NCBI RefSeq assembly: GCF_009711165.2
Contig: NZ_WMID02000004.1
Location: 124,001-188,000, forward strand
Direction: 5' to 3'
DNA: 64,000 nucleotides
Source of the DNA: Flavobacterium sp. MC2016-06
GTDB lineage: Bacteria; Bacteroidota; Bacteroidia; Flavobacteriales; Flavobacteriaceae
Shown here piece by piece: positions 27,376-37,081 of the stretch. Both the position numbers and the translations under genes were made by a program. The notes under the pieces are model-generated. The model saw only the letters and a list, made by a program, of their open reading frames with translations. It was not told the DNA's origin and made no database searches. How positions within the stretch are numbered: the stretch's first letter is position 1; every line of letters begins with the position of its first letter.

Positions 27376-29844
27376 ATGAAAAAAATAACATACGTTCTTA
27401 TTCTGTTTTTTGTTTTATTAATATCATTTAATGCAAATGCTCAAGATATTCTTAAATCTAAAGATTTAAGTACAATAAAAGTAGATTATTTGTCTGATGA
27501 TGACTTATCTAAAATTAGTGCTCAATTAAAAAGTAACAATACTACTATTGATGGAGTAGAGTCAATGGCTATCTCAAAAGGAATGAGTCAGGCCGAGTTT
27601 AATAAATTGAGAATAAAACTTAGTGATTATGAGAAAAAAAACAGCAAAAACGATCCGAAAGATAAGAATAGTAAGCTAAAAACATCAGATAAAGATTCTG
27701 GAAGAAAACAGGAAAAAATAAAAAATGAAAAAGTAAAAGATTCTGCTAATGCTTTGATTTTTGGATCTGAATTATTTGATAATCCAACATTAAATTTTGA
27801 GCCTGATTTAAAATTAGCGACTCCAATGAACTATGTTTTAGGTCCAGGTGATGAATTGCAAGTAAGTGTGTTTGGAGTTCAAGAATATAATGCAAGTATT
27901 CCAGTAAGTGTTGAAGGTAAAGTTACAATTGATTATGTCGGGCAAATTGCAGTTTCGGGGATGTCTATTGAGGCAGCTACTCAAAAAATTAAAACAGCAA
28001 TTGCCAGAGTCTATAGTACTGTTCGATCTGGACAATCGCAAGTTAGTGTGAGTTTAAGTCAAATACGTACCATTAAAGTTACTATTGTAGGGGGGAAACA
28101 ACCTGGGAATTATTCTATTTCATCATTATCTACAGTTTATAATGCTTTGCATTTGGCTGGAGGACCAGGTAAAAATGGAAGTTATAGAAATATAGAATTA
28201 ATCAGAAATAATAAGGTTTATAAAAACATTGATATTTACAGATTCCTTGTAAAAGGAGATCAATCGGATAATGTTAGTTTGAAAGAGAATGATGTTATTC
28301 GAATTCCAGCCTACAGTCAAAGAGTTACTGTTGAAGGTGAAGTAAAGCGACCAGGTATTTTTGAGATGAAAAAAGGAGAAACTTTTTCTGATTTATTAAA
28401 TTTTGCTTCAGGATTTAACGAATTTGCTTATACAGCTTCAGTTAATGTTATGCAAAAAACAGGAAAAGAATTTAAGATTCAAGATATTAATGAAAGTGAA
28501 TTTAGTACATATCAACCACAATCTGGAGACGTTGTTAAAGTAGCTAAAATTTTGAATCGATTTGCAAATCGTATTAAAATTGATGGAGCAGTTTTTAGAC
28601 CAGATTACTATTCTTTTAGTGAAGGAATGAGAATTTCGGATCTTATTACTAGAGCTGAAGGTCTTAAAGAAGATGCTTATAGCAAACGTGCAAGAATTAT
28701 TCGTTTAAAAACAGACTTAACAACAGAAATAGTAAATGTAGATTTAGCGAGCGCTTTATCAGGAGATTTAAATGCTGATATTGAGTTAAAAAGAGAAGAT
28801 ATTGTTACAGTATATTCTATTCTTGATTTCAGAGAAGAGTATAAAGTCACTATAGATGGAGAAGTGAAAAATCCAGGTGAATATGAATATGTTGAGAATT
28901 TAACTTTAAACGATTTAGTGGTACAAGTTGGAGGATTAACAGGATCAGCTTCAAAAAGAGTTGAAATTGCTAGAATGGTTAAGTCTGATGTAATTGATGA
29001 TGCAGATCCGAAACGTATTGAATTAGTGGAGCTTGAAATCACCGCTGATAATAATGAACAAGTTAAAAATTTTATTCTAAAACCTTTTGATGTTATTAAT
29101 ATCCGTAAAATGGCAGTTTATGAAAAGCCTCAAATGGTTATAGTTAGTGGAGCAGTCACTTATCCAGGAAAATATGTTTTAGCTAATAAAAAAGAAACCG
29201 TTTATAACGTTGTAATGAGAGCTGGAGGATTGACTTCAATTGCTAATTTGGATGGTATGAAAATTAAAAGGCCAATTAAAGAAGAGCAGATAGAACAATT
29301 AGAAAGTATCAATCTTAACTTAGATAAAAAACAGACATCAGATGAAGAATCTAATTTAAAACAAAAGGATACACTTAAGGGGAAATTATCTAAAAAGCTT
29401 AGAGATGAATTGAAATATGCTACAATTCCTGTGAATTGGGAAAAAATTGTCAATGACAAAAATCATTATTCTAATGTTACATTGTTTCCAGGCGATGAGA
29501 TTGAAGTAGCTGTTTATAATGAAGGAGTTAAAGTTACTGGTAATGTATTATTAACCTCTGAAATACCTTATAGAAGTGGAAAAGGATTTAAGTATTATAT
29601 CAATTCTGTAGGAGGTGTTGATAATAAAGGATGGAAAAAGAAAGCTTATATAATATATCCAAATGGAAAAGCCGCTGTAACAGGTTCTTTTTTGTTTTTT
29701 AGATCATATCCTAAGGTTGAGCCAGACTCGCAGATAGTTGTTCCTGAGAAGCCTGAAAAGAAAAAAATGACTGCTGGTGAATGGGTAGGTATTGGAAGTG
29801 TAATTTCTAGTTTAGCATTATTGATCGTTACCGCTTTTAAATAA
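27376..29844 (+). CDS. Long multi-SLBB outer-membrane polysaccharide export protein
   Basis: 822 residues. Signal peptide about 1-22 (ends NANAQ, no lipobox Cys), a charged Lys-rich linker (about 85-120), a Poly_export domain starting YVLGPGDELQVSVFG (about 153), then repeated SLBB beta-grasp units. Their tell-tale strands are VTVEGEVKRPGIFEM, IKIDGAVFRPDYYSF, VTIDGEVKNPGEYEY, VIVSGAVTYPGKYVL and VKVTGNVLLTSEIP. A C-terminal hydrophobic helix (WVGIGSVISSLALLIVTAF) may cross the outer membrane. Second Wza-like protein in the locus, paired with the Wzz-like protein 10 bases on. Confidence 0.9.
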   Translation: MKKITYVLILFFVLLISFNANAQDILKSKDLSTIKVDYLSDDDLSKISAQLKSNNTTIDGVESMAISKGMSQAEFNKLRIKLSDYEKKNSKNDPKDKNSKLKTSDKDSGRKQEKIKNEKVKDSANALIFGSELFDNPTLNFEPDLKLATPMNYVLGPGDELQVSVFGVQEYNASIPVSVEGKVTIDYVGQIAVSGMSIEAATQKIKTAIARVYSTVRSGQSQVSVSLSQIRTIKVTIVGGKQPGNYSISSLSTVYNALHLAGGPGKNGSYRNIELIRNNKVYKNIDIYRFLVKGDQSDNVSLKENDVIRIPAYSQRVTVEGEVKRPGIFEMKKGETFSDLLNFASGFNEFAYTASVNVMQKTGKEFKIQDINESEFSTYQPQSGDVVKVAKILNRFANRIKIDGAVFRPDYYSFSEGMRISDLITRAEGLKEDAYSKRARIIRLKTDLTTEIVNVDLASALSGDLNADIELKREDIVTVYSILDFREEYKVTIDGEVKNPGEYEYVENLTLNDLVVQVGGLTGSASKRVEIARMVKSDVIDDADPKRIELVELEITADNNEQVKNFILKPFDVINIRKMAVYEKPQMVIVSGAVTYPGKYVLANKKETVYNVVMRAGGLTSIANLDGMKIKRPIKEEQIEQLESINLNLDKKQTSDEESNLKQKDTLKGKLSKKLRDELKYATIPVNWEKIVNDKNHYSNVTLFPGDEIEVAVYNEGVKVTGNVLLTSEIPYRSGKGFKYYINSVGGVDNKGWKKKAYIIYPNGKAAVTGSFLFFRSYPKVEPDSQIVVPEKPEKKKMTAGEWVGIGSVISSLALLIVTAFK

Positions 29845-29854
29845 TAAAGTATAG

Positions 29855-30925
29855 ATGGAAAAAAAAAATGTTGAAAGGGATGAGATTTCTTTAAAGGAAT
29901 TAATAGAAAAAGTAAAAGAATGGTATCGTTATTTGCTTACTCAATGGAAAATAATTTTGATTGCAGGATTAATTGGTGCAATTTTAGGATTGGCTTATTC
30001 TCTTACCCAAAAACCTATCTATACTGCAACTTTAAAATTTGCCTTGGAAGATGAGAAATCTGGCGGAGGATTAGGAGGAGCGTTAGGTTTAGCCAGTTCA
30101 TTTGGGATTGATGTAGGCGGCGGCGGCGGAAGTATATTTTCGGGTTCTAATTTAACAGAATTGTTTAAATCCCGTTTAATGGTAGAACAAACTTTAATGA
30201 CACCAGTTAGTGTAAATGGAAAAGTAATTTCTTTAGCAGAAATGTACATTCAAAACAATAAGTGGAGAGATAGCTGGAATGATAGTCCTAAATTTAAAAA
30301 TATTCAATTTTTGCCAAAGGCAGAGCATAAATATTTTACACGAGTACATGATAGTATTTTGGGAGTAATTTACGAAAATCTTTCTAAGTCTTCTTTGTCT
30401 GTTGCCCAAAAGGATAAAGAAATTGCGATCACATCGATGGATGTAGTTTCAAATAATGAATTATTTTCTCTTTATTTTTGTGAGGCTCTTGCTAGACAGG
30501 TTGGTAAATTTTATGTGGATACCAAAAGTAAAAAGGCACGTGAAAATATGAGAATTTTAGAACATCAAGTAGATTCTGTTCGTTCTGAATTAAATAGTGC
30601 TATTACTGGTGTGGCTGTAGCCAATGACAATACTTTTAATTTAAATCCAGCTCTTAATGTACGTAGAGCACCTTCAGTCAGAAGACAAGTAGATGTTCAG
30701 GCAAATACAGCTATACTTACGGAGTTGGTAAAACAATCCGAATTAGCTAAGGTAACTTTACGAAAAGAAACGCCTTTAATACAGGTTATTGATAGACCAA
30801 TTTTACCATTAAAAAAAGAACGTTTTGGTAAGGTAAAAGGATTGATATTAGGAAGTTTTTTGTTTGGATTTTTAACCGTTTTGTTTATAATAGCAAGAAG
30901 ATTGTTAAAGGGTTTGACTGTATAA
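29855..30925 (+). CDS. Wzz-like polysaccharide co-polymerase
   Basis: 356 residues, two membrane helices: about 31-51 (WKIILIAGLIGAILGLAYSLT) and near the end (ILGSFLFGFLTVLFIIARRLL), with a periplasmic region between containing a Gly-rich GIDVGGGGGSIF stretch and helical segments. No kinase domain follows, unlike the Wzc-like protein at 18244. Expected to set chain length together with the long SLBB protein and a Wzy polymerase. A 39-base T-rich gap separates it from the nonulosonate block. Confidence 0.85.
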   Translation: MEKKNVERDEISLKELIEKVKEWYRYLLTQWKIILIAGLIGAILGLAYSLTQKPIYTATLKFALEDEKSGGGLGGALGLASSFGIDVGGGGGSIFSGSNLTELFKSRLMVEQTLMTPVSVNGKVISLAEMYIQNNKWRDSWNDSPKFKNIQFLPKAEHKYFTRVHDSILGVIYENLSKSSLSVAQKDKEIAITSMDVVSNNELFSLYFCEALARQVGKFYVDTKSKKARENMRILEHQVDSVRSELNSAITGVAVANDNTFNLNPALNVRRAPSVRRQVDVQANTAILTELVKQSELAKVTLRKETPLIQVIDRPILPLKKERFGKVKGLILGSFLFGFLTVLFIIARRLLKGLTV

Positions 30926-30964
30926 TTTTTTGCTGATTTTTAATTTTAAAACTAATTTTTTTTA

Positions 30965-32152
30965 ATGAATATTCTGAAATTAATAGGAAGAGAAGAAGAA
31001 ATATTTGAAAAAGACATTTCGATACATGAAGTTGAGTTAAACGAAATAATTAAAGTTTCTAAATTTTTAGTGGTTGGTGGCGCTGGTTCAATAGGGCAAG
31101 CAGTAACTAAAGAAATATTTAAAAGAAATCCTTCTAAATTGCATGTTGTTGATATTAGTGAAAATAATATGGTAGAGCTTGTAAGGGATATTAGAAGCTC
31201 TTTTGGTTACATTGATGGCGATTTTCAAACATTTGCATTAGATATTGGATCAATTGAATATGATGCCTTTATTAAATCTGATGGGCAATTTGACTACGTT
31301 TTAAATCTTTCAGCTTTGAAACATGTTCGAAGTGAAAAAGATCCCTTTACTTTAATGCGGATGATTGATGTTAATGTTTTTAATACAGAAAAAACATTAC
31401 ATCAGTCAATAGAAAATGGTACGAAAAAATATTTTTGTGTTTCTACCGATAAAGCTGCTAATCCGGTTAATATGATGGGAGCTTCAAAAAGAATAATGGA
31501 AATGTATTTAATGCGTGAGAGCAAACAAATTAAAATTTCAACAGCTCGTTTTGCAAATGTTGCTTTTTCAGATGGATCATTGTTACATGGGTTTAATCAA
31601 CGAATAATAAAAAAACAACCTATTGTAGCACCAAACGATATTAAAAGATATTTTGTTACACCTAAAGAATCTGGGGAGCTTTGTTTAATGTCGTGTATTT
31701 TTGGAGAGAATCGGGATGTTTTCTTTCCTAAATTAAGTGAAAATTTACATTTAATTTCATTTGCAGATATTGCAATTAAATATTTAGCAGAGTTAGGTTA
31801 TGAAGCTTATCCTTGTGCTTCCGAAGAAGAAGCTAGAGATAAGTCTGAAGCATTAATTAGAGAGAAACAATGGCCGTGTCTATTTGGTACTAGTGATACT
31901 ACTGGTGAAAAAGATTTTGAGGAGTTTTTTACAGAAAATGAAATACTTGATATGCAACGTTTCGAGAATTTGGGTGTCATAAAAAATGATGCTAATTTCG
32001 AACAAGATAAGTTGAGAAATTTTTCAGAAAAAATATCTGAAATGAAATTTAATAAAACATGGAAAAAGGATGATATAGTTGATTTATTTCATACAATGAT
32101 TCCTAATTTCGGACATAAAGAAACTGGTAAGTATTTAGATTCAAAAATGTAA
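30965..32152 (+). CDS. NDP-GlcNAc 4,6-dehydratase (LegB-like), first nonulosonate gene
   Basis: 395 residues, SDR of the polysaccharide biosynthesis (CapD_N) family without membrane segments. Visible: FLVVGGAGSIGQAV (about 33-46), LNLSALKHVRSEKDPF, VSTDKAANPVNMMGASKRIMEMY (catalytic), TARFANVAFSDGSLL and RYFVTPKESGELCL. A C-terminal extension of about 130 residues follows. In Campylobacter legionaminic acid synthesis, LegB acts on GDP-GlcNAc to give the 4-keto-6-deoxy sugar. Assignment to that pathway rests on the following genes. Confidence 0.8.
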   Translation: MNILKLIGREEEIFEKDISIHEVELNEIIKVSKFLVVGGAGSIGQAVTKEIFKRNPSKLHVVDISENNMVELVRDIRSSFGYIDGDFQTFALDIGSIEYDAFIKSDGQFDYVLNLSALKHVRSEKDPFTLMRMIDVNVFNTEKTLHQSIENGTKKYFCVSTDKAANPVNMMGASKRIMEMYLMRESKQIKISTARFANVAFSDGSLLHGFNQRIIKKQPIVAPNDIKRYFVTPKESGELCLMSCIFGENRDVFFPKLSENLHLISFADIAIKYLAELGYEAYPCASEEEARDKSEALIREKQWPCLFGTSDTTGEKDFEEFFTENEILDMQRFENLGVIKNDANFEQDKLRNFSEKISEMKFNKTWKKDDIVDLFHTMIPNFGHKETGKYLDSKM

Positions 32153-32154
32153 TT

Positions 32155-33300
32155 ATGGATAATGCTATTAACGCTACGATTTCTTTTATAAAGGAACAAT
32201 ATAAAACAGAAAATTTCATACCTCTTCATATTCCTCACTTTGGTGGTAATGAGAAAAAATATTTAATTGAGACGATAGATTCTACTTTTGTTTCTTCAGT
32301 TGGTGCATATGTTGATCAGTTTGAAAAAATGATGCAAAAAATTACAGATACTCAAAAAGCAGTTGCAGTTGTTAACGGTACGGCTGCTATTCAAGTAGCT
32401 TTACGTTTAATTGGTGTTAAGAGTGGAGACGAAGTTTTAACACAGGCTTTAACTTTTGTTGCTACAGCTAACTCTATAAGTTATCTACATGCTACCCCCG
32501 TTTTTTTAGATGTTGATTTAGATACCATGGGCTTGTCGCCACATTCTGTCGCACTTTTTTTGGAAGAATTTGGAGATTTAAAAGAAGATGGTTGTTATAA
32601 TAAAAAAACTGGAAAAAGAATAAGTGCATGTCTGCCTATGCATACTTTTGGCTTTCCTGTTCATTTAGATGAATTAATTGAAGTTTGCGATAAGTGGAAA
32701 ATTCCGGTAGTTGAAGATGCTGCGGAATCTTTAGGAAGTAAATACAAAGGAAAATCGACAGGAAGTTTTGGTAAACTTGGCGCATTTTCATTCAACGGAA
32801 ATAAAATAGTAACATGTGGCGGTGGTGGAGCAATTGTTACAAATGATTTTAAATTAGGAGAAAAAGGTAAATACCTAACTACTACGGCAAAGGTTCCACA
32901 TCCTTATGAGTATGTTCATGATGAAATGGGTTACAATTTTAGAATGCCAAATCTAAACGCTGCTCTTGCGTGTGCTCAATTAGAGCAATTGAATAGTTTT
33001 CTTGAAAACAAAAGAAAATTAGCGAAAGAGTATGAATCTTTTTTTGCTTCAAATGGAATAAAATTCAGAACTGAAACACCAGACACTAAGGCTAATTATT
33101 GGTTAATGTGTATTGAGTTTGGAAACAAAATTGAGAGAGATTTGTTTTTAAAAGAGACAAATAAAAAATCAGTTATGACTCGTCCAATTTGGCAGTTAAT
33201 GTATCGACTGCCAATGTATGCAAATTGCCAAAAAGATAAACAGATCAATGCTGAATTTTTAGAAGAAAGAATTGTAAATATACCAAGCAGTGTCAGATAA
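32155..33300 (+). CDS. PLP aminotransferase (LegC-like, DegT/DnrJ family)
   Basis: 381 residues. DegT fold with VNGTAAIQVALRLIGVKSGDEV, VEDAAESLGSKYKGKSTG, and SFNGNKIVTCGGGG with the PLP lysine. NYWLMCIEF and TRPIWQLMYRLPMY are typical of LegC/PglE-type sugar 4-aminotransferases. It would aminate C4 of the LegB product. Two bases after LegB, and it overlaps the next gene by 11 bases. Confidence 0.85.
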   Translation: MDNAINATISFIKEQYKTENFIPLHIPHFGGNEKKYLIETIDSTFVSSVGAYVDQFEKMMQKITDTQKAVAVVNGTAAIQVALRLIGVKSGDEVLTQALTFVATANSISYLHATPVFLDVDLDTMGLSPHSVALFLEEFGDLKEDGCYNKKTGKRISACLPMHTFGFPVHLDELIEVCDKWKIPVVEDAAESLGSKYKGKSTGSFGKLGAFSFNGNKIVTCGGGGAIVTNDFKLGEKGKYLTTTAKVPHPYEYVHDEMGYNFRMPNLNAALACAQLEQLNSFLENKRKLAKEYESFFASNGIKFRTETPDTKANYWLMCIEFGNKIERDLFLKETNKKSVMTRPIWQLMYRLPMYANCQKDKQINAEFLEERIVNIPSSVR

Positions 33301-33913
33301 ATCGGTAATTCTTATTGGATATTCAGGGCATGCATATGTAGTAGCAGAAACTGTTTTAGAAAATGGTTTTGAGATTATTGGGTATTCAGATAAAGAAGTA
33401 GCTCAATCAAATCCATTTGACTTGCCTTATCTAGGATTAGAAAGTGATAAAGATTTTATCGGCTGGTCTAATGAAGTGTCTTTCATACTTGGAATAGGGG
33501 ATAATAAATTAAGACAAAGTATAGCAAATTTGATAGAAAATAAAGGTAAAATAGTTCAAAGAACAATACATAAAACAGCTAATGTTTCAAAAAATGTTGA
33601 AGTAGGTTCAGGTACTTTTATCAATAAAAATGTAATGGTTAATTCGCTTGCACAAATTGGTAAGAATGTAATACTTAACACAAGTTGTATTATTGAACAC
33701 GAATGTATATTGCATAATGCTGTGCACATAGGACCTGGTGCTGTTTTGACAGGTAATGTTACTGTTGGTGAAAGAACATTTGTGGGGGCTAATTCTGTAA
33801 TAAAGCAGGGAGTTGTTATTGGCAAAGATGTTATAATAGGAGCTGGATCTGTTATTATTCATGATGTTGCAGACGGAACAAAAGTTGTAGGGAATCCAGG
33901 TAAAATAATATAA
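33290..33913 (+). CDS. NeuD/PglD-family sugar N-acetyltransferase (LegH-like)
   Basis: 207 residues starting at GTG 33290 inside the aminotransferase gene (11-base overlap). The N-terminal Rossmann-like PglD_N domain (VILIGYSGHAYVVAETVLENGFEIIGYSD) is followed by left-handed beta-helix hexapeptide repeats (GSGTFINKNVMVN, IGPGAVLTGNVTVG, VGANSVIKQGVVIG). It would transfer acetyl to the new 4-amino group. O-acetylation as in NeuD is the alternative, but the position between LegC- and LegI-like genes favours N-acetylation. Confidence 0.8.
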   Translation: MSDKSVILIGYSGHAYVVAETVLENGFEIIGYSDKEVAQSNPFDLPYLGLESDKDFIGWSNEVSFILGIGDNKLRQSIANLIENKGKIVQRTIHKTANVSKNVEVGSGTFINKNVMVNSLAQIGKNVILNTSCIIEHECILHNAVHIGPGAVLTGNVTVGERTFVGANSVIKQGVVIGKDVIIGAGSVIIHDVADGTKVVGNPGKII

Positions 33914-33915
33914 AA

Positions 33916-34938
33916 ATGAGCAAAGTAATTATTATTGCAGAAGCTGGTGTAAATCACAATGGTGATATTAATATAGCTAAAAAATTAATTGATGTAGCTG
34001 TTGATGCTGGCGTAGATTATGTGAAATTTCAAACATTTAAAGCTGATAACTTAGTAAGTAAATTTGCTAAAAAGGCTGAATATCAAAATGTGAATATTAA
34101 TGATGGTGATGATTCTCAATATGCAATGTTAAAAAATTTAGAATTAAGTCATGAAAATCATGTTGAGCTAATGTCTTATTGTTCTGAAAAAAATATTAAA
34201 TTTTTCTCTACTGCATTTGATGTCGAAGGAGTGAAGTATTTAAATGATCTTGGACTTTCTTTTTTTAAGATCCCAAGCGGTGAAATAACAAATTATCCTT
34301 ATTTGAAAGCTGTGGCTTTATGCAAAAAGCCTATTATAATGTCTACAGGAATGTGTTCTGAAAAAGATATTGAAAATGCTTTGGTCGTACTAATTAAATT
34401 TGGATTATCAAAAGAAATGATTTCAATTTTACATTGTAATACTGAATATCCAACTCCAATGAAGGACGTTAACCTTAAAGCAATGCTTTTTATAAAAGAA
34501 AAATTCCAAACTCAAATTGGATATTCAGATCATACCCTTGGTATTGAAGTCTCTATAGCAGCTGTTGCCCTGGGAGCAAAAATTATAGAGAAACATTTTA
34601 CTTTAGATAAAACTTTACCTGGACCAGATCACGTTGCGTCATTAGAGCCAGAGGAATTGAAAAAGATGGTTATGGCAATTCGTAATATAGAATTGGCTAT
34701 AAGTGGTAATGGAGAAAAAGTTCCAAGTGAGAGTGAAACAAAAAATATTGCAATTGCAAGAAAAAGTATTCACTTAAATAAGAATCTACAAATAGGACAT
34801 ATCATTACTGATGATGATCTGATTCCATTACGTCCAGGAGATGGAATTTCTCCAATGGAGTGGGAAAAAATCATTGGAAAAAAACTAATTAAAGATAAAA
34901 TCGAATTTGATAAACTTTCATTTTCTGATATCCAATGA
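33916..34938 (+). CDS. Nonulosonic acid synthase (NeuB/LegI-like)
   Basis: 340 residues: NeuB TIM barrel (IIAEAGVNHNGDINIAKKLIDVA, YVKFQTFKAD, STAFDVEGVKYL, FKIPSGEITNYPYL, STGMCSEKDI, LHCNTEYPTP, GYSDHTLGIEV, IEKHFTLDKTLPGPDH) plus a C-terminal SAF domain (RKSIHLNKNLQIGHIITDDDLIPLRPG). Condenses phosphoenolpyruvate with a 6-carbon diamino or N-acetylated sugar to make a nine-carbon sialic-like acid. Its last bases overlap the next start by 4 (ATGA). Confidence 0.93.
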   Translation: MSKVIIIAEAGVNHNGDINIAKKLIDVAVDAGVDYVKFQTFKADNLVSKFAKKAEYQNVNINDGDDSQYAMLKNLELSHENHVELMSYCSEKNIKFFSTAFDVEGVKYLNDLGLSFFKIPSGEITNYPYLKAVALCKKPIIMSTGMCSEKDIENALVVLIKFGLSKEMISILHCNTEYPTPMKDVNLKAMLFIKEKFQTQIGYSDHTLGIEVSIAAVALGAKIIEKHFTLDKTLPGPDHVASLEPEELKKMVMAIRNIELAISGNGEKVPSESETKNIAIARKSIHLNKNLQIGHIITDDDLIPLRPGDGISPMEWEKIIGKKLIKDKIEFDKLSFSDIQ

Positions 34939-36038
34939 AAATAGGTGTTTTAACTAGTTCACGCGCTGATTATGGAATATACCTTCCACTACTTAATAAA
35001 ATTAAAAAAGATGAATTTTTTGAGTTAGAAATTATTGCGTTTGGAACACATTTATCCAGAAACCACGGTTATACATTAAAAGATATAGAAAAGGATACCT
35101 ATAATTGCATTCATACTGTATCATCTCTGATTTCAAACGACAGTGAAGAATCTATTGCCTCATCTTACGGTTTGACTGTTCTTAAATTTGCAGATTTTTG
35201 GAATATGCATAAATATGATTTAGTTTTTTGCTTAGGAGATCGTTTTGAAATGAGTGCAGCCATCCAGGGAGGAATTCCTTTTGGGGTTAAATTTGCACAC
35301 TTACATGGTGGAGAAACAACATTAGGAGCGATTGATAATATATATCGCCATCAAATTACTTTGGCTTCGGTACTTCATTTTACAGCCACAGATATATTTA
35401 CCGAAAAAGTTTGCACGCTTATTGATTCTTCACAAAATGTTTTTACGACAGGATCTTTGAGCTTAAATGATATTAAAAGTTTTAGTCCAATAGAAAGGCA
35501 AACATTTTTTGAGAAATTCGGAATACCAGAAGAAGAATTTATTCTAGTTACTTTTCATCCTGAAACTATTTCTTCTCAGGATAATTTTCAGTATGCAGAG
35601 GAAATGAAAAAAGCTTTAAAAAAGATTTCGAAAAATCAATTTGTTGTTATTACAATGCCGAATGCTGATACACAAGGATCAATTTTTAGAAAAGCTATTG
35701 AAGAATTAAAATTAGAGATTTCGAATAGAATTTTACTAATTGAAAATTTTGGAAAAATTAATTATTTTTCAGCAATGTTTTATGCTTCAATATTATTAGG
35801 AAATACTTCTAGTGGAATTTTGGAAGCTGCTTCATTTGGGAAATATGTTGTTAATGTTGGAGATAGGCAAAAAGGACGAGCACAGAGCAAAAATATTATA
35901 AATTGTGAATTTGAAGAAAAAGCAATCGTTTCGTCTGTTACAAAAGCCATAGAATCGAATATTTATGCTGGCGGAAATATTTATTTTAAATTAGAAACAG
36001 CAGATAACATTATTAAAATCATTAAGAAATTTACATGA
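34935..36038 (+). CDS. Hydrolysing NDP-sugar 2-epimerase (NeuC/LegG-like)
   Basis: 367 residues, GT-B-like epimerase fold: TSSRADYGIYLPLLNKI at the N-terminus, FCLGDRFEMSAAIQGGIPF, HLHGGETTLGAIDNIYRHQITLAS, FHPETISSQDNF and GNTSSGILEAASFGKYVVNVGDRQKGR. Releases the nucleotide while inverting C2, giving the free hexose for the synthase. Whether it uses UDP- or GDP-linked diacetylbacillosamine is not visible, but PtmE next door suggests GDP. ATGA overlaps on both sides. Confidence 0.9.
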   Translation: MKIGVLTSSRADYGIYLPLLNKIKKDEFFELEIIAFGTHLSRNHGYTLKDIEKDTYNCIHTVSSLISNDSEESIASSYGLTVLKFADFWNMHKYDLVFCLGDRFEMSAAIQGGIPFGVKFAHLHGGETTLGAIDNIYRHQITLASVLHFTATDIFTEKVCTLIDSSQNVFTTGSLSLNDIKSFSPIERQTFFEKFGIPEEEFILVTFHPETISSQDNFQYAEEMKKALKKISKNQFVVITMPNADTQGSIFRKAIEELKLEISNRILLIENFGKINYFSAMFYASILLGNTSSGILEAASFGKYVVNVGDRQKGRAQSKNIINCEFEEKAIVSSVTKAIESNIYAGGNIYFKLETADNIIKIIKKFT

Positions 36039-37081
36039 GAATTTACAAAGACCATTTAATTCTTTCAGGGAGTAAGGTGAAAGAAGCTCTATTTGCATTG
36101 AATGAGTTATCGCAAGATGCTATTCTTTTTGTAGTTGATAGTAATGACAAATTAATAGGAGCACTTACGGATGGTGATGTAAGACGAGGACTTTTGAAAG
36201 GATTTACAATTGATAGTCTTATTAATGAAATAATTCAGGATAACCCAAGATATATTACAAAAGGAGAAAATAATTTGAACAAAATTATAGAATATCGTGA
36301 AGGTGATTTCAGAATTGTTCCAATAGTAGATGAAAATCATAGAGTTGTTAATGTCATTAATTTTAGAAATATTAAATCATATTTACCAATAGATACGGTG
36401 ATTATGGCTGGTGGTAGAGGGCAAAGATTGCAACCTCTTACTGATACAATACCTAAACCTCTTCTAAAGGTGGGAGATAAAGCTATTATCGAACATAATC
36501 TAGATCGATTGGCTTTGTTTGGTATAGATGATTTTTGGATCTCTGTAAAGTATTTGGGAGAACAAATTCAAAATCATTTTGGTGATGGAAAAGAAAAAAA
36601 TGTTAAAATAGAATATGTTTGGGAAAATGAACCGTTAGGAACTATTGGTGCAGTATCTCAAATTAAAAATTTTGACCATGACTATATTCTTGTTACAAAT
36701 TCCGACTTATTAACCAATATTGATTACGAACAGTTTTTTCTTGAGTTTATAAAACAAGATGCCGATTTAGCGGTATTAACAATTCCTTACCAAGTTAGTA
36801 TCCCTTATGCTGTTTTAGAAACAAATGATGGTTTTGTCAAAAGTTTTAAAGAAAAGCCGACATATACATATTATTCTAACGGTGGTATTTATTTAATTAA
36901 GAAAGAGATGCTTAAACATATACCTGCTGATACTTTTTTTAATGCAACTGATTTTATGGAGCAACTGATTAAAGATGAGCGTAAAGTAATATCATTCCCT
37001 TTTTCAGGATATTGGTTGGATGTAGGTAAACATGAAGATTTTGAGAAAGCTCAAATTGATATTAAGAATATAAAAATGTAA
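36035..37081 (+). CDS. CBS-domain sugar-1-P nucleotidyltransferase (PtmE-like)
   Basis: 348 residues in two parts. A tandem CBS pair fills residues 1 to about 118 (LIGALTDGDVRRGLLKG; RIVPIVDENHRVVNV). A nucleotidyltransferase follows, with VIMAGGRGQRLQPLTDTIPKPLLKVG, VTNSDLLTNIDYEQF, FKEKPTYTYYSNGGIYLI and YWLDVGKHEDFEKAQ. In Campylobacter, PtmE makes GDP-glucosamine for legionaminic acid. The CBS pair may sense a nucleotide. Overlaps neighbours by 4 and 1 bases. Confidence 0.85.
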   Translation: MRIYKDHLILSGSKVKEALFALNELSQDAILFVVDSNDKLIGALTDGDVRRGLLKGFTIDSLINEIIQDNPRYITKGENNLNKIIEYREGDFRIVPIVDENHRVVNVINFRNIKSYLPIDTVIMAGGRGQRLQPLTDTIPKPLLKVGDKAIIEHNLDRLALFGIDDFWISVKYLGEQIQNHFGDGKEKNVKIEYVWENEPLGTIGAVSQIKNFDHDYILVTNSDLLTNIDYEQFFLEFIKQDADLAVLTIPYQVSIPYAVLETNDGFVKSFKEKPTYTYYSNGGIYLIKKEMLKHIPADTFFNATDFMEQLIKDERKVISFPFSGYWLDVGKHEDFEKAQIDIKNIKM

